DNA of 64,000 bases from K189A clade bacterium (GCA_902613475.1 CACMHG010000006.1:18394-82393); one strand, 5' to 3'; shown: positions 16,927-26,732, counted from the stretch's first letter. Notes: a model not told the origin generated them from the sequence alone. Program-made: numbers and translations.

Positions 16927-19900
16927 TTAAAGCGATATCTTGGCGCCTACGTAAAAGAACCGGCCTATGGGACTTACAGGAAAAGCTCTTTCGGTAACGT
17001 AAGGATTTTCGTTGGTCAAATTATTTACACCACCGAAAACCGACAGCTCCCCTGTGCTGTAGGACAAGCGAGCGTTATGTATCAGCGTTGTTCCATCTGT
17101 GAACACGCCTGGTCCATAGTTCTCGACCGCCGTCTCAATCTCAACACCACCTTCATAGTGAAGCGTTTGTTTTCCTAGGTAATTTGTAGACCAATCTAGT
17201 TTATAACTCCCTGTAGAAAGCGATATCGCCGCTGTCGCGGACTCTTCAGGTCTCCGCATCTCTCCTAGCTCGTCATCAACTTCACCGCCTTGCTCTATGA
17301 AGTCCAGTGTATCGACTGACGTCCATTTTATTGAGGACATTATGTCGAAGTCTCCAACTGTGAATTCATAGCTGGCTGTGGCATCAAAAGCCTCGAAAAT
17401 AGCCGCACCGAAGTTAAGCTGGACTTGGCGCAAATAATCAAGCCCTCCCGATTGAGCCGAAGAAGGATCATCGTTTCGACTGATGAGAGGACAGAAGCTG
17501 TTCGCCAAAGTTGGAGAGTCATAACACCTATTCACAATGTTTTGCGATGATACGGAGACGATCGCATCGGCAATATCGATTTCGATGAAATCCACAGAAA
17601 GTACCAAACCCTCAACAAATCTCGGCGCTATTACGACGCCATAGCTCGTTGTCTCGCCGGTCTCGGGCTGAAGATTCTCGTTACCGCCAACAGCTCCGGG
17701 GAAACCTGCTGATAGAGGATCCTCGAAGACATAGTTGCCTTGATCATCAAAAATGCTGGCCTCTGCAACGCCATTCGCTCGGAGGTCTGTGACGCAGTTA
17801 GCTTGTCTTAGTGATGCATCCTCTGCGCTGCTTATGTTGTTGGAAGCGCAGGGGTCGTCCGGACGAAAGCGTGCTCCCTGTTCTGGGGAAAACAGCTCGT
17901 AGAGGTTTGGCACTCTGGTTGCGTCGCTGAATGTATAGCGGAAGCTAATGTCTTGAATTGGTGCCCAGACTAACCCATATTTGTAAGTGTCATTACTCCC
18001 GAAGATCGAGTTGTCGCTAGAGCGATATGCCAAGTCTGCGGTTAAAGTATAAAACCCGGGAACATCTGAAAGAATTGGGAGATTGGCCTCGACGAAATAA
18101 TCAAGAAAGTCGTATTGCGCATAGCTTGAAACAAGTCGTGTCGATGGTTGAGGCCCTAAGCTTTTCGCGTCGCCAAGATCACCGACCCAATTCCCGGCGA
18201 CGAACGGAACACCGTCCGAGGTGACACCATCCACCGGGATGATGCCTTGATCCAGATCCCCGAAGGTCTGGCTAGAAATTTCATCCCTGAATTCTAAGCC
18301 TGCGGAAAAACCAATCGCCCCACCAGGCAACTCAAACATTCCACTAGTATCGCCCGTTACGATTCCCGAATATACGATTTGCTTGATTTCTTCATCGAGC
18401 TCTCGATCGTAGGTAACGAAGTCAATTGAGGCTTGTGACATTGCACCAGCGCCGCCCCATATGTTCATTGGTTGGCACTGACCATCTCCGGGCGAGAAGG
18501 TGAAAAACGATCCTCGTGTTCCGCCACCCGTGAATTGGAAGATATTGAAAGGTGTGGTTTTTGGGTAGGCCGATGGATCAACCGATGATCGACATGCAGG
18601 CTCACCAGTCGCAGGGTCTATGACCGCATCGATAGCAGCAAAAAATCTATCTGCGATCATTTCTTCGGTATCGATCATCTCCCTATTATATTGGCCGTAA
18701 TTGATGCTTGCTTCGTAGCTAATCGTGTCCGTGAGGTCGCCCCTGAACCCGTAGACCACTCGAAACGTTTCCTTCTTGTTCGTAGTGACGTTGGGTCCCC
18801 AATCCATCGAATCGCGGGATATATGAAGTCCGCCGCCTATATCAGCAAAACCCAATCCTTCGTTATCTGCTAAATCCGCCAGGCCCGCCGGCAGATAAGG
18901 ATTATCCGGCAAGCCATGGAGTAGGTCCGTAAAATTATGATACTGCTCGATAGCTGACACTTCTTGAGAGATATACTTCGCCTCGAAGAAAAGTTCAGAA
19001 GTGTCAGAGATATCGAACGACCCGATGAGGTCTATTGACCTGGATTCTGATTCGGGAATCGCATGAACATCGTTTGGACGGATATAGCTGTCTGAAGCTC
19101 CAAAGTGGTTAAACGATCCCGCGACCAATCCGTCAGAGTAAGGTCTGGGCGTACCATCTGCGCCGATAACCCAACATCCGCCGGCAATGCCGAAGGCGCC
19201 TGCTCCGTCCAAAGAGCTATTGTACCCTGTGAAACTGTCGAGGCAGTCAGATACGCCGTTGCCATCTAAATCAGGTTCCGAACCTAGCGGAACCTCGACG
19301 CCGAAATCTCCAGCGGCTACTACCCCATAAGGCGAGGTGATGTTAAACGTATAACCTGGGAGTAACGCCCGCGGGGGAGCGCCTGCAGCCTGCGCGAACA
19401 ACGCAGTTTCTGCGGCATTTAGCGTTGGTGCGGTGCCGAACTCTTCAGTGTAGTTATCTATGAACGTGTCTTGTGCCGGAATTCTTAGACCCCAGGGAAA
19501 CAGGCCAGTGTTGGCAAAATTGTAATAATTAGCCAATGCTGGAGTCGCTCCCGCAGAAATATCGCCTTGTTGGAACCGTAAAGCCGGGTTATTACCGTCG
19601 TTAACGATGCTGTTATTCGCAAGGAAACCTCTTTCACCCATCAACATTCCATCATCCGTGTCAAACTGAAGAGCGAATGTAATATTTCCTCGTCCATCGA
19701 AGAGGCTTCTACCGCCTACAAGTGAAAGTCTGTTCTTGCCGTTGCCCATATGTTGGTCTGAACCCGTCTGGAGAGAGACTTCGAGCCCTTCGAAGTCGTC
19801 CTTCAAAACAAAGTTAACGACACCCGTAAGAGCGTCCGACCCGTAGATGGCCGATGCTCCGCCCGACAACACCTCAACACGCTCAATAAGTGCTGAAGGT

Positions 19901-20340
19901 AGAGTTGTGATGTCTACCGCCGATGTGCCCGCAACGCCAGAGACGTGACGCCTTCCGTTCACGAGTGTGAGAGTTCTCTCTACGCCTAGACCTCTTAGAT
20001 CTAGGGCCGACGCACCGAAATTGTTCGTACCTCCAATCGTAGCCGCTGTACCATCGAGCGAATTAGTGGCTGTTATACTCGTTGTAAGTTGAGGAACGTC
20101 GTTCAAGATTTCTGCCAAGTCCACTTGGCCCGAGCTTGTAATCGCTTCCGCTCCTATCGTTAGCAGCGGTTGTGAAGCAGTCTCATTAGTCGTAGCGATC
20201 CGTGAACCAGTAACAATGACCTCTTCGATGATCTCTTCAGCGGATATCGCGTGGCTTGGGAAAAGGCCCAATAGACCCGCCGCGGACGCCGATATCGCAG
20301 CAGGCAACAGCTTTCGCCAAGCTCGAATTTTTTTCTCCAT
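16927..20340 (-). CDS. TonB-dependent outer membrane receptor
   Basis: A 1137-residue outer-membrane receptor that imports a ligand with TonB energy. Seen: signal peptide ending FPSHAISA, a TonB-box-like stretch EEVIVTGSRI, the plug domain (VDLAEILNDVPQL, LDLRGLGVERTLTLVNGRRH, VEVLSGGASAIYGSDALTGVVNF), a long barrel, and C-terminal GRFFYVGAKISL ending in the aromatic-rich strand. It is longer than most receptors, with extended extracellular loops. AAAGGAGAACATCCCTG precedes the ATG. The substrate is unknown; neighbours are the HupE/MBL operon upstream and an amidine-type ABC transporter downstream. Confidence 0.9.
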   Translation of the reverse strand: MEKKIRAWRKLLPAAISASAAGLLGLFPSHAISAEEIIEEVIVTGSRIATTNETASQPLLTIGAEAITSSGQVDLAEILNDVPQLTTSITATNSLDGTAATIGGTNNFGASALDLRGLGVERTLTLVNGRRHVSGVAGTSAVDITTLPSALIERVEVLSGGASAIYGSDALTGVVNFVLKDDFEGLEVSLQTGSDQHMGNGKNRLSLVGGRSLFDGRGNITFALQFDTDDGMLMGERGFLANNSIVNDGNNPALRFQQGDISAGATPALANYYNFANTGLFPWGLRIPAQDTFIDNYTEEFGTAPTLNAAETALFAQAAGAPPRALLPGYTFNITSPYGVVAAGDFGVEVPLGSEPDLDGNGVSDCLDSFTGYNSSLDGAGAFGIAGGCWVIGADGTPRPYSDGLVAGSFNHFGASDSYIRPNDVHAIPESESRSIDLIGSFDISDTSELFFEAKYISQEVSAIEQYHNFTDLLHGLPDNPYLPAGLADLADNEGLGFADIGGGLHISRDSMDWGPNVTTNKKETFRVVYGFRGDLTDTISYEASINYGQYNREMIDTEEMIADRFFAAIDAVIDPATGEPACRSSVDPSAYPKTTPFNIFQFTGGGTRGSFFTFSPGDGQCQPMNIWGGAGAMSQASIDFVTYDRELDEEIKQIVYSGIVTGDTSGMFELPGGAIGFSAGLEFRDEISSQTFGDLDQGIIPVDGVTSDGVPFVAGNWVGDLGDAKSLGPQPSTRLVSSYAQYDFLDYFVEANLPILSDVPGFYTLTADLAYRSSDNSIFGSNDTYKYGLVWAPIQDISFRYTFSDATRVPNLYELFSPEQGARFRPDDPCASNNISSAEDASLRQANCVTDLRANGVAEASIFDDQGNYVFEDPLSAGFPGAVGGNENLQPETGETTSYGVVIAPRFVEGLVLSVDFIEIDIADAIVSVSSQNIVNRCYDSPTLANSFCPLISRNDDPSSAQSGGLDYLRQVQLNFGAAIFEAFDATASYEFTVGDFDIMSSIKWTSVDTLDFIEQGGEVDDELGEMRRPEESATAAISLSTGSYKLDWSTNYLGKQTLHYEGGVEIETAVENYGPGVFTDGTTLIHNARLSYSTGELSVFGGVNNLTNENPYVTERAFPVSPIGRFFYVGAKISL

Positions 20341-20450
20341 CAGGGATGTTCTCCTTTATTTAAAATATTCGTTCCCCATTGAACTCGAAGCAAGATACGT
20401 ACCAACCAAAGGCACCGCATTTTTCGTTTTGTGCGGCGACGAGCGAAAAA

Positions 20451-20461
20451 ATGTGTCACAT
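20451..20461. promoter_or_regulatory. Palindrome upstream of the TonB receptor gene
   Basis: ATGTGTCACAT, a perfect 11-base palindrome, lies about 110 bases before the receptor start at 20340 in the 256-base gap that separates it from the MBL-like genes. It could be an operator, but short palindromes occur by chance. Confidence 0.25.
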
Positions 20462-20596
20462 ATTCGTCACGGTTTGGTGCAGCCGCTTGAAAAAAGAACC
20501 AAAAGAGTGCGCTACCCTCAAGGACTCTCTGCCGGCAGAACCCCTGAATATTCCCAGAAAAGTACCGAACTCAGTCAGACAAACAATTTAAGCGGA

Positions 20597-21580
20597 CTAA
20601 CGCGTGCGGTTCTTCTGGAACTGCTCGGGTATGTAGACAGGCCAGCCGTAGGCGCGTGCGCCACGCCCAACACCGTGCATGACGATAAAGTCATCGTGGA
20701 TATGGATATCCTCTCGTCCATTGATTAGCCGGACGATGTTGGCTGCATCGCGTAACTCGGCAGTCGAGAGCTGCAGCGCGCGCTCATTAGGGCGGTAGTT
20801 CGACCGCAACATAAAGTCCAGACCGGGCTCGGCGGACATCTCGATACGTCCGCCCATGATCCAGCGGATGGTATTCGTCGCTGAGAACTCTACTAGTGCC
20901 TCCAAACTGTCGAGGTATTGGGGGAAATCTCGAATCACCAGACGCCCAGGATATAGGGTGTTTCCGGTGAAAAGTATTTTCGACCATCCATCGAATACGC
21001 TAATGGCAGAGGCATCCAGTCCGGGTGTTGGCAAAACATCTAGCACTCTGCCGCCTAAATCGAGCTTGCCCTTGCTCGGCCAGTCACCGCCTAACACTGC
21101 TGACCGCAGGACATCATCGCCACCCACCACCACGGTATCGGGTCGATCTTCAAACTGCCCCAATGCCGCGATCTGAGAGGTCTCGGAACCCAGTGTCAGT
21201 ACCATCAGCGGCATCTTCGGAACGCCATTGGCCTGCTGCCAACGTTCGATCAGGCGATCAACAACCTGGCGGAGCGGGAAATACTCGGCTTCTTCTGTGG
21301 CGCCGGCATCCAACAGCACGGCCCGCTCCTCGCCCATCAGCAGATACATAAAGGGAGCTTCCCAATGTATCGCAGGGTTTTGACGCAGAATAAACGTATG
21401 CTCGTTATAGCGATGCACCTGCACACGGACATCGGTGTTGGCCTTGGCAGAGATGCTGCCATGAATCCAACTGAACCTTAGATTACCGGTTGCTGGATGC
21501 TCAGGGTCCCACTGCGCTGCGGCCGGCATGACCGTCATGCAGCCCAGCACTATCGAAAATAACCATTGTCTGTACTTCAT
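20597..21580 (-). CDS. Secreted metallo-beta-lactamase-fold protein lacking the metal site
   Basis: A 327-residue protein with a signal peptide (PAAAQ). It is clearly a paralogue of the upstream gene: shared QVHRYNEHTFILR, FPLRQVVDRLIERW, LDLGGR, LFTGNTLYPGRL and RIEM. Every metal ligand is replaced. The HxHxDH motif has become GSETSQ (residues 131-136), the third-motif His is Leu188, the bridging Asp is Asn207, and the final His is Arg. It is therefore probably non-hydrolytic, perhaps a binding or regulatory partner. It starts three bases after the stop of the active paralogue. Confidence 0.75.
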   Translation of the reverse strand: MKYRQWLFSIVLGCMTVMPAAAQWDPEHPATGNLRFSWIHGSISAKANTDVRVQVHRYNEHTFILRQNPAIHWEAPFMYLLMGEERAVLLDAGATEEAEYFPLRQVVDRLIERWQQANGVPKMPLMVLTLGSETSQIAALGQFEDRPDTVVVGGDDVLRSAVLGGDWPSKGKLDLGGRVLDVLPTPGLDASAISVFDGWSKILFTGNTLYPGRLVIRDFPQYLDSLEALVEFSATNTIRWIMGGRIEMSAEPGLDFMLRSNYRPNERALQLSTAELRDAANIVRLINGREDIHIHDDFIVMHGVGRGARAYGWPVYIPEQFQKNRTR

Positions 21581-21583
21581 ATT

Positions 21584-22552
21584 CTAAGGATCCGTCGTGT
21601 AGGCCCATGGCACTTCGTTGTAGATCAAAAAGTCCGCGTATTTGTAAATTCCAGCCTGATCGATGACCTGCGTGGCCGTTACCGCTTCATCAAGCATCTC
21701 AAGGGACATCTGCATGGGCGGCTCGCTGGGCTGCCAGGTGGTGCCAATGGGGTAATCGACCGTCGGCATTCTCGTCATCTCAATATGATTGTTGATCAGA
21801 TGAGACACCGGATAGTCGTCGGCCATCGCGCGCAGCCGCTTGATACTGGCGGCCCAAGCGTCCCAGTCCTCCAAGTAGAGTCGACCGCGATAAAACATAT
21901 CGCCGGTGTACAGCAAGTCGGTCCATTCGTCGTAAAAAGCAATCTCAGAGCTTTGGTGCCCTGGCGTTCCCGTGATAACAAAATTTCTGCCTCCCAGATC
22001 AAACTCCAGGCGCTCGTCAGGGTAGTTGCTAAACCCCCAATAGTGCATGACCTCCTCATGAGTCAGACCGACCATGGTCGTGTCTTCTCGGTCCACAAAT
22101 TGATTCCACGCAGCGTAGTGGTCACCATGCAGATGGCTGTTCGCTACGATCAAATGCGTTGATGACTGATCGAACTCTGCCTCCCAATTTGCGATCAGCT
22201 CATCCACCACCTCACGCAGTGGGAATAAAGCAGGCGATGAGGTCGATCCCTGATCAATCAACAGGGCCACGCCGTTACCAAAAAATACATACATAAAGGC
22301 GCCTTCGTAGTTGATCGCCTTGTTTTCGCGCAAGATATACGTGTGATCGTTATAACGATGCACCTGCACTGCAGGATCAGTGTTATCCATGGCGGACTTT
22401 GAGCCGTGTATCCATTGGTCAGGAAACTCCCCGGGTGCTGCCGCGCTGCTCGGGAACAGCAGACCGCCTTTCGGCACAAGGGACATGGCCACCTCCACCG
22501 CAAAGATGCCCATGGTCACCATGACTATCGCGACCCCGCGTTTTATTAACAT
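21584..22552 (-). CDS. Secreted metallo-beta-lactamase-fold hydrolase
   Basis: A 322-residue MBL-fold enzyme with an N-terminal export or anchor segment. The metal site is intact: SHLHGDH (His140, His142, Asp144, His145), TPGHQ (His199), YTGDMFY (Asp218) and NNHIEM (His256), predicting two bound zinc ions. The substrate is unknown; the family includes lactonases, phosphodiesterases and beta-lactamases. GAGGAAG precedes the ATG. It is the second gene of a HupE-like/MBL/MBL-like operon, upstream of a TonB-dependent receptor. Confidence 0.8.
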   Translation of the reverse strand: MLIKRGVAIVMVTMGIFAVEVAMSLVPKGGLLFPSSAAAPGEFPDQWIHGSKSAMDNTDPAVQVHRYNDHTYILRENKAINYEGAFMYVFFGNGVALLIDQGSTSSPALFPLREVVDELIANWEAEFDQSSTHLIVANSHLHGDHYAAWNQFVDREDTTMVGLTHEEVMHYWGFSNYPDERLEFDLGGRNFVITGTPGHQSSEIAFYDEWTDLLYTGDMFYRGRLYLEDWDAWAASIKRLRAMADDYPVSHLINNHIEMTRMPTVDYPIGTTWQPSEPPMQMSLEMLDEAVTATQVIDQAGIYKYADFLIYNEVPWAYTTDP

Positions 22553-22578
22553 CGGTTTTGCTTCCTCATCTATTTTTC

Positions 22579-23742
22579 CTAATACGCCAACCGTTTGATT
22601 AACCAGTAGAGACCAAGACCAGCGATCGTCATGCTGGCGGGTTCGGCAACGCGCTGACGATACAAAGGCCAGCGCTGCAGCCAGCCAAAAACGAGATACG
22701 CCGTTAACAACACCGTAATTTGACCGATCTCTACACCAAGATTGAAAAACAAAAGAGCCGAGAGCACGGAGCCTTCGGGCAGCGCCAGCTCACCTAACGC
22801 AGACGCAAAACCCAGGCCGTGCAACAGCCCAAAACCAGTTACCACCAGCAACCGCCACTTAGCGACATGGCGGGAATACAGGTTATCGATGGCGACGTAC
22901 AAAATTGAGGCGGCGATTAAGGGTTCGACAAAATGCAGGGGCGCAGCGATATAGCCTAGTGTCGTCAAGCCGAGGGTGACCGAATGCGCCAAGGTAAAAG
23001 CCGTTACCTGCAGCAGCAATGAAGAAAGCTTGGTCGAAAGAAAAAACAGCCCAAGGATGAACACCATATGGTCGAATCCCATGGGAATGATGTGTTGGAT
23101 GCCCACAACTAACCAAGTTAGTGATGGCAGCCACGCTTGGAGTTGTAACACCGCGCTGACCATATAACCCTCACCGGGCTTGGCTCGCGAATCATCGAGC
23201 CTGATGTCGCCGCTAGACCGCGTTCCCGCAGTAAGCAGGCGCGATATAGGTAAGGCCGCGAAGGAATCCACTCGCACTAAGCAAGGCCAAGGCACGTCGA
23301 GTGTATCCTTTAGCTCGATCGCGATGATCGACTCAGAGGAAGGCCTAGCGCCCATAAGCGCAAACTGCACATCCGCCATTTGCGGAGTGAGGGGATTTTC
23401 GATGGCTTCAAGTGATATAGCCGTTGCTCGGTAGTCGCGCAGCGCCAGCTTGCGGAGCTGGCCGTCGACCACAACCTCGATTCCTGACTCAAGCGCTTTC
23501 AGGGCCCGATAAAGCGCCCCGCTTTTGAGGACTGACTCTGGATCAGACACCGCATCCCAATAGGATTCAGGCGTCATCAGTCCTGATTGACCCAGGTCGA
23601 TCTGCACGGTTACTGTCGCATCAGACGTCGCGTCAGCCGATATTTGAATTTCGGTCATGTTGAGCATATGCGCATGAGTAACGGGCAGCCAAGAGAGCGC
23701 TAAGGCCAAAAAACCCACCCATTTCGTCACCGCCATCCTCAA
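22579..23742 (-). CDS. HupE/UreJ_2 family membrane protein
   Basis: A 387-residue protein with a signal peptide (WLPVTHAH), a periplasmic domain of about 170 residues, and a C-terminal membrane domain of six or seven segments with the family hallmark GIQHIIPMGFDHMVFILGLF and later HGLGFASALGE. The conserved His/Asp residues suggest metal or small-molecule handling. The classic HupE and UreJ are nickel permeases, but the role of this subgroup is not established. A TTG start at 23742 has AGGAG at good spacing; ATG 23736 is the alternative. It heads the MBL operon. Confidence 0.8.
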   Translation of the reverse strand: MRMAVTKWVGFLALALSWLPVTHAHMLNMTEIQISADATSDATVTVQIDLGQSGLMTPESYWDAVSDPESVLKSGALYRALKALESGIEVVVDGQLRKLALRDYRATAISLEAIENPLTPQMADVQFALMGARPSSESIIAIELKDTLDVPWPCLVRVDSFAALPISRLLTAGTRSSGDIRLDDSRAKPGEGYMVSAVLQLQAWLPSLTWLVVGIQHIIPMGFDHMVFILGLFFLSTKLSSLLLQVTAFTLAHSVTLGLTTLGYIAAPLHFVEPLIAASILYVAIDNLYSRHVAKWRLLVVTGFGLLHGLGFASALGELALPEGSVLSALLFFNLGVEIGQITVLLTAYLVFGWLQRWPLYRQRVAEPASMTIAGLGLYWLIKRLAY

Positions 23743-24033
23743 TCGGAACTCCTCGCGTCAAAAAGCGTGCGCACTCTCTTGCAAGTGCCGATCGGTTCAC
23801 CACTGCACTTCCGCGAACAACGTCAAGCAACATATGTGCCATGGGCTCGACCTATAAGAACCGTGGTCTCAGGACGTCGGCTGCACTGATAACGAGCAAC
23901 GGGCCAGATTTGCGCACAATTAACGCACAATGGCCCATCGGCAGTGAGCGATGTCTGGCGCAAGCCTCTGCTATGCCGCAAAAACAAATTTTGGGAGACT
24001 GCTCTCCGCCAATCAGCTCACGGGGAGTTAACA

Positions 24034-25020
24034 ATGAGTCGACAACAAGAAAAATTCGATCTAGCCGAGCTAGAGGGTTGTGTAGCGGTCATTACCGGCG
24101 CGGGTAACTTTGGTATCGGCTGGGGCTTGGCAAAGTACGCGGCGCTCAATTTGCATATGCATGTCGCTTTAATCGATTTGCATGAAGCCACGGTTGAACA
24201 GGCCGCCGCCGATCTGCGCGTTATGGCCCCGGACCTTAGTATTTTGGCTCTAGCCTGCGACGTAACGAGCAGCGCCGATTTGAGCAGCGCACTTGAGCGA
24301 GTCGATGTTCATTTCGCTGGCAAGGGCATTGGCGCGGTATTCGCGAATGCTGGCGTCCTTTTCAACAACAGCATCCTGAAAAGTGACATCGAGGATTGGG
24401 AAACGACCCTGAACGTGAATGTGCTGGGCGTGGTGAAGACCATAAAAGCCTTCGTGCCAAGACTGCAGGCGCAGGCCGAAAAATCAATTTTCTGCACCAC
24501 GGCTTCCGTGGGTGGACTGGTGCGCGGTGATGGCGGAGCCGCTTCTTATCAGGCGAGCAAACACGCTGTCGTCGCGCTCACGGAATCGCTCTCTTTCGAG
24601 ATCGCCAGGAAATCACCCCAAGTGCATGTCCGGGTGTTATGCCCCTGCATCGTTAGCACCTCCTTGATGCAATCGAGCCAGCTGAATAAGTCAGCCAAAA
24701 ACGCACCCGCTAGCACCGATGTCGCGTCGATTAAGCCGAACGAAATGGTGCTGGGTATGACTCCGGAGCGACATGCTGAGCAGGTCTTCGATCTGATCGC
24801 CGACGGTAAATTCTATCTCGTTACCGACAACGTGAAACCCTATGTCGACCATGACTTTCCCTTTGACGCCATGAACATCATTGCCGAGCGTTTTGATAAC
24901 TTGAAAGAACTACAGCTCGACAATGTCGACGCATTCAAAGCGCCGGCAGAAGGCTACCCTTCTTCGATCTTAAAGGGTCCGATGTTTCGGGCACAAACGA
25001 CGATCGGCAACGAAGATTGA
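24034..25020 (+). CDS. Short-chain dehydrogenase/reductase
   Basis: SDR-superfamily oxidoreductase, 328 residues from the ATG at 24034, which has GGGGAG upstream. Seen: cofactor loop VITGAGNFGIGWGLA, DVT at the end of beta-4, FANAGVL, catalytic TASVGG then YQASKHA (Tyr and Lys). After the core SDR fold there is a C-terminal extension of about 80 residues. The substrate is unknown. It is divergent from the HupE operon and convergent with the GST gene. Confidence 0.85.
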   Translation: MSRQQEKFDLAELEGCVAVITGAGNFGIGWGLAKYAALNLHMHVALIDLHEATVEQAAADLRVMAPDLSILALACDVTSSADLSSALERVDVHFAGKGIGAVFANAGVLFNNSILKSDIEDWETTLNVNVLGVVKTIKAFVPRLQAQAEKSIFCTTASVGGLVRGDGGAASYQASKHAVVALTESLSFEIARKSPQVHVRVLCPCIVSTSLMQSSQLNKSAKNAPASTDVASIKPNEMVLGMTPERHAEQVFDLIADGKFYLVTDNVKPYVDHDFPFDAMNIIAERFDNLKELQLDNVDAFKAPAEGYPSSILKGPMFRAQTTIGNED

Positions 25021-25032
25021 GCTCGCCACACC

Positions 25033-25635
25033 TTACCAAGTCAACGCGACATGGGGCCGGTCGAATAGTCTTGCGAGGTAGCTTTGTAACGCTGGGCGAG
25101 ATTCCAGCAAGCCGGATTTACGCGACCAGTTAGTCGTCCAGCCGACGATAATATCCGTCAGAGAAAATTGCTCGCCGAGAATAAATTGCTGATCTGTTAG
25201 GTGCTGTTCAAGCACATCCAAACCGGCACCAGAAAGCTGTCGATTTAACGCTAACGCCGCGGCCGTTTCCGTCTTCGCTATCTCCAGCCGACCTAACTGA
25301 AAGCTGTGCCACAAATAGGCTTCAATTTCAGACTGAGCAAAAGACACCCACTGGTTGTGTAGGCTCCGCTCTTTCGCGCCTTGCGGGGCTAACAGCCTTT
25401 GGCCCGGGGTGATGTCACACAGATGCTGACAAATCGGAGCAGACTCGAACAACACAAAGTCGCCAACCTGCATCGCGGGTATCTTCGCCTGAGGATGCAA
25501 GCGCCTGAGTTCATCACTGCCAATCATGCCGTCATAGTGCCGGTAAGAAACCTCGAGCCCCAATTCATCGGCCGTCCATGCCACTCTTGCCGCACGGTTA
25601 CCACCTGATCCGTAGATAGTGATTTGCTCATTCAC
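25033..25635 (-). CDS. Glutathione S-transferase family protein
   Basis: A 200-residue GST with the N-terminal thioredoxin-like half (ITIYGSGGNRAARVAWTADELGLE, cis-Pro in AKIPAMQVGDFVLFESAPICQHL) and an all-helical C-terminal half (FILGEQFSLTDIIVGWTTNWS). The start is a GTG at 25635 with GAGGAG placed seven bases upstream; a TTG further upstream is unlikely. It lies 35 bases downstream of the CobW-type GTPase gene on the same strand, so the two may be cotranscribed. Confidence 0.85.
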   Translation of the reverse strand: MNEQITIYGSGGNRAARVAWTADELGLEVSYRHYDGMIGSDELRRLHPQAKIPAMQVGDFVLFESAPICQHLCDITPGQRLLAPQGAKERSLHNQWVSFAQSEIEAYLWHSFQLGRLEIAKTETAAALALNRQLSGAGLDVLEQHLTDQQFILGEQFSLTDIIVGWTTNWSRKSGLLESRPALQSYLARLFDRPHVALTW

Positions 25636-25670
25636 AGTCCAACTCCTCAAATACCTGTCGTTTTTTATTG

Positions 25671-26732
25671 TTAGTGGGTTACTCGGGCCATCAAGCCTAG
25701 GGCGGAAAAGCAGCCGAGTAATTCTTCGTGATCTAGCTCCTTAGCGATCACTACCAGCCGCGTTCTGCGATCCTCACCTGGCCACGCATCAAGAAGCTGC
25801 GGAGGATGAAAGACATGCTGTACGCCATGGATCACCATGGGCCGATCAAGGCCAGCCACATTAATAATGCCTTTAACTCGCAGCAAATCCTGACCACGAA
25901 ATTGCATGAGCATGGTCAGACAAGACTCGAATAAGGCAGCGTCTACAGGGTCGTCGAAGACTAGGCTACTGGCCTGCACACCGCCATGCCGGCTTCTGTC
26001 GTGTTCGCCATGGCCATGCGCGTTGACGGCGTCAGAGACTTGGGTCTTGAAGTCGCCCGCGAGCCAGGCTTCGACATCACTGCTCTTGTTCTCCAATCCA
26101 TAAGCTTGGAAACCAAAGATCCAATCGGCCTGAGCCTGGCCATCGATTACTGCGCTGATTGGTGCAGCGGGCGCATATTGCCGGATAGCTGTTTCCAAGG
26201 ATTGCGCCGAATCGTCGAGCAGGTCCGTTTTCGTCAGCAAAATTCGGTCAGCAACAGCAACCTGCTTTACCGCCTCAATATGGTGATCCAGCGTCGCGAT
26301 GCCGTTTACCGCATCTACCGTCGTCAGTACGCCCGCTAGCATGTATTGCGACGCTACTTGCTCGTCTCCAATGATGGTTTGCAGTATCGGTGCTGGATCG
26401 GCAATGCCAGTGGTTTCGATGATGACTTTGTCAAACCAGCGTTTACCGCTCCGCGCATAGCGCCAGGGGGCCTCGCTCAGAGTTTGTACGAGATCCGTGC
26501 GAATGGTGCAGCAAATGCAGCCACTGTTGACGGCTACCAGGGTGTCATCGTCAATCGGCACCAACAGTTCGTGGTCTAGACCGACTTCACCAAACTCATT
26601 GACCAAAACCAGCGTACGCGACAACGCGCCAGTGCGGCCTAAGTAATCGAGCACGGTCGTTTTACCGCTTCCAAGAAAGCCGGTAAGCACGGTTATGGGA
26701 ATAGGAATGGGCGACAGATCGGTTCTCTTCAT
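25671..26732 (-). CDS. CobW/COG0523 family GTPase (putative zinc metallochaperone)
   Basis: G3E-family GTPase, 353 residues. Seen: Walker A GFLGSGKTT near residue 19, the metal-binding SGCICCTIRTDL (CxCC), Switch/NKxD-like LLTKTDL, a histidine-rich linker HGHGEHDRSRHGG, and the C-terminal CobW domain with RVKGIINVAGLDRPMVIHGVQHVFHP. COG0523 members insert or traffic zinc and other metals. A Zur-box-like sequence lies 62 bases upstream of the start, which favours zinc and induction under zinc limitation. Confidence 0.85.
   Translation of the reverse strand: MKRTDLSPIPIPITVLTGFLGSGKTTVLDYLGRTGALSRTLVLVNEFGEVGLDHELLVPIDDDTLVAVNSGCICCTIRTDLVQTLSEAPWRYARSGKRWFDKVIIETTGIADPAPILQTIIGDEQVASQYMLAGVLTTVDAVNGIATLDHHIEAVKQVAVADRILLTKTDLLDDSAQSLETAIRQYAPAAPISAVIDGQAQADWIFGFQAYGLENKSSDVEAWLAGDFKTQVSDAVNAHGHGEHDRSRHGGVQASSLVFDDPVDAALFESCLTMLMQFRGQDLLRVKGIINVAGLDRPMVIHGVQHVFHPPQLLDAWPGEDRRTRLVVIAKELDHEELLGCFSALGLMARVTH

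Noticed and set aside
16927..20340. Receptor as part of the ABC operon
   Set aside because: A strong terminator lies between them; read-through cannot be excluded but common transcription is not supported.
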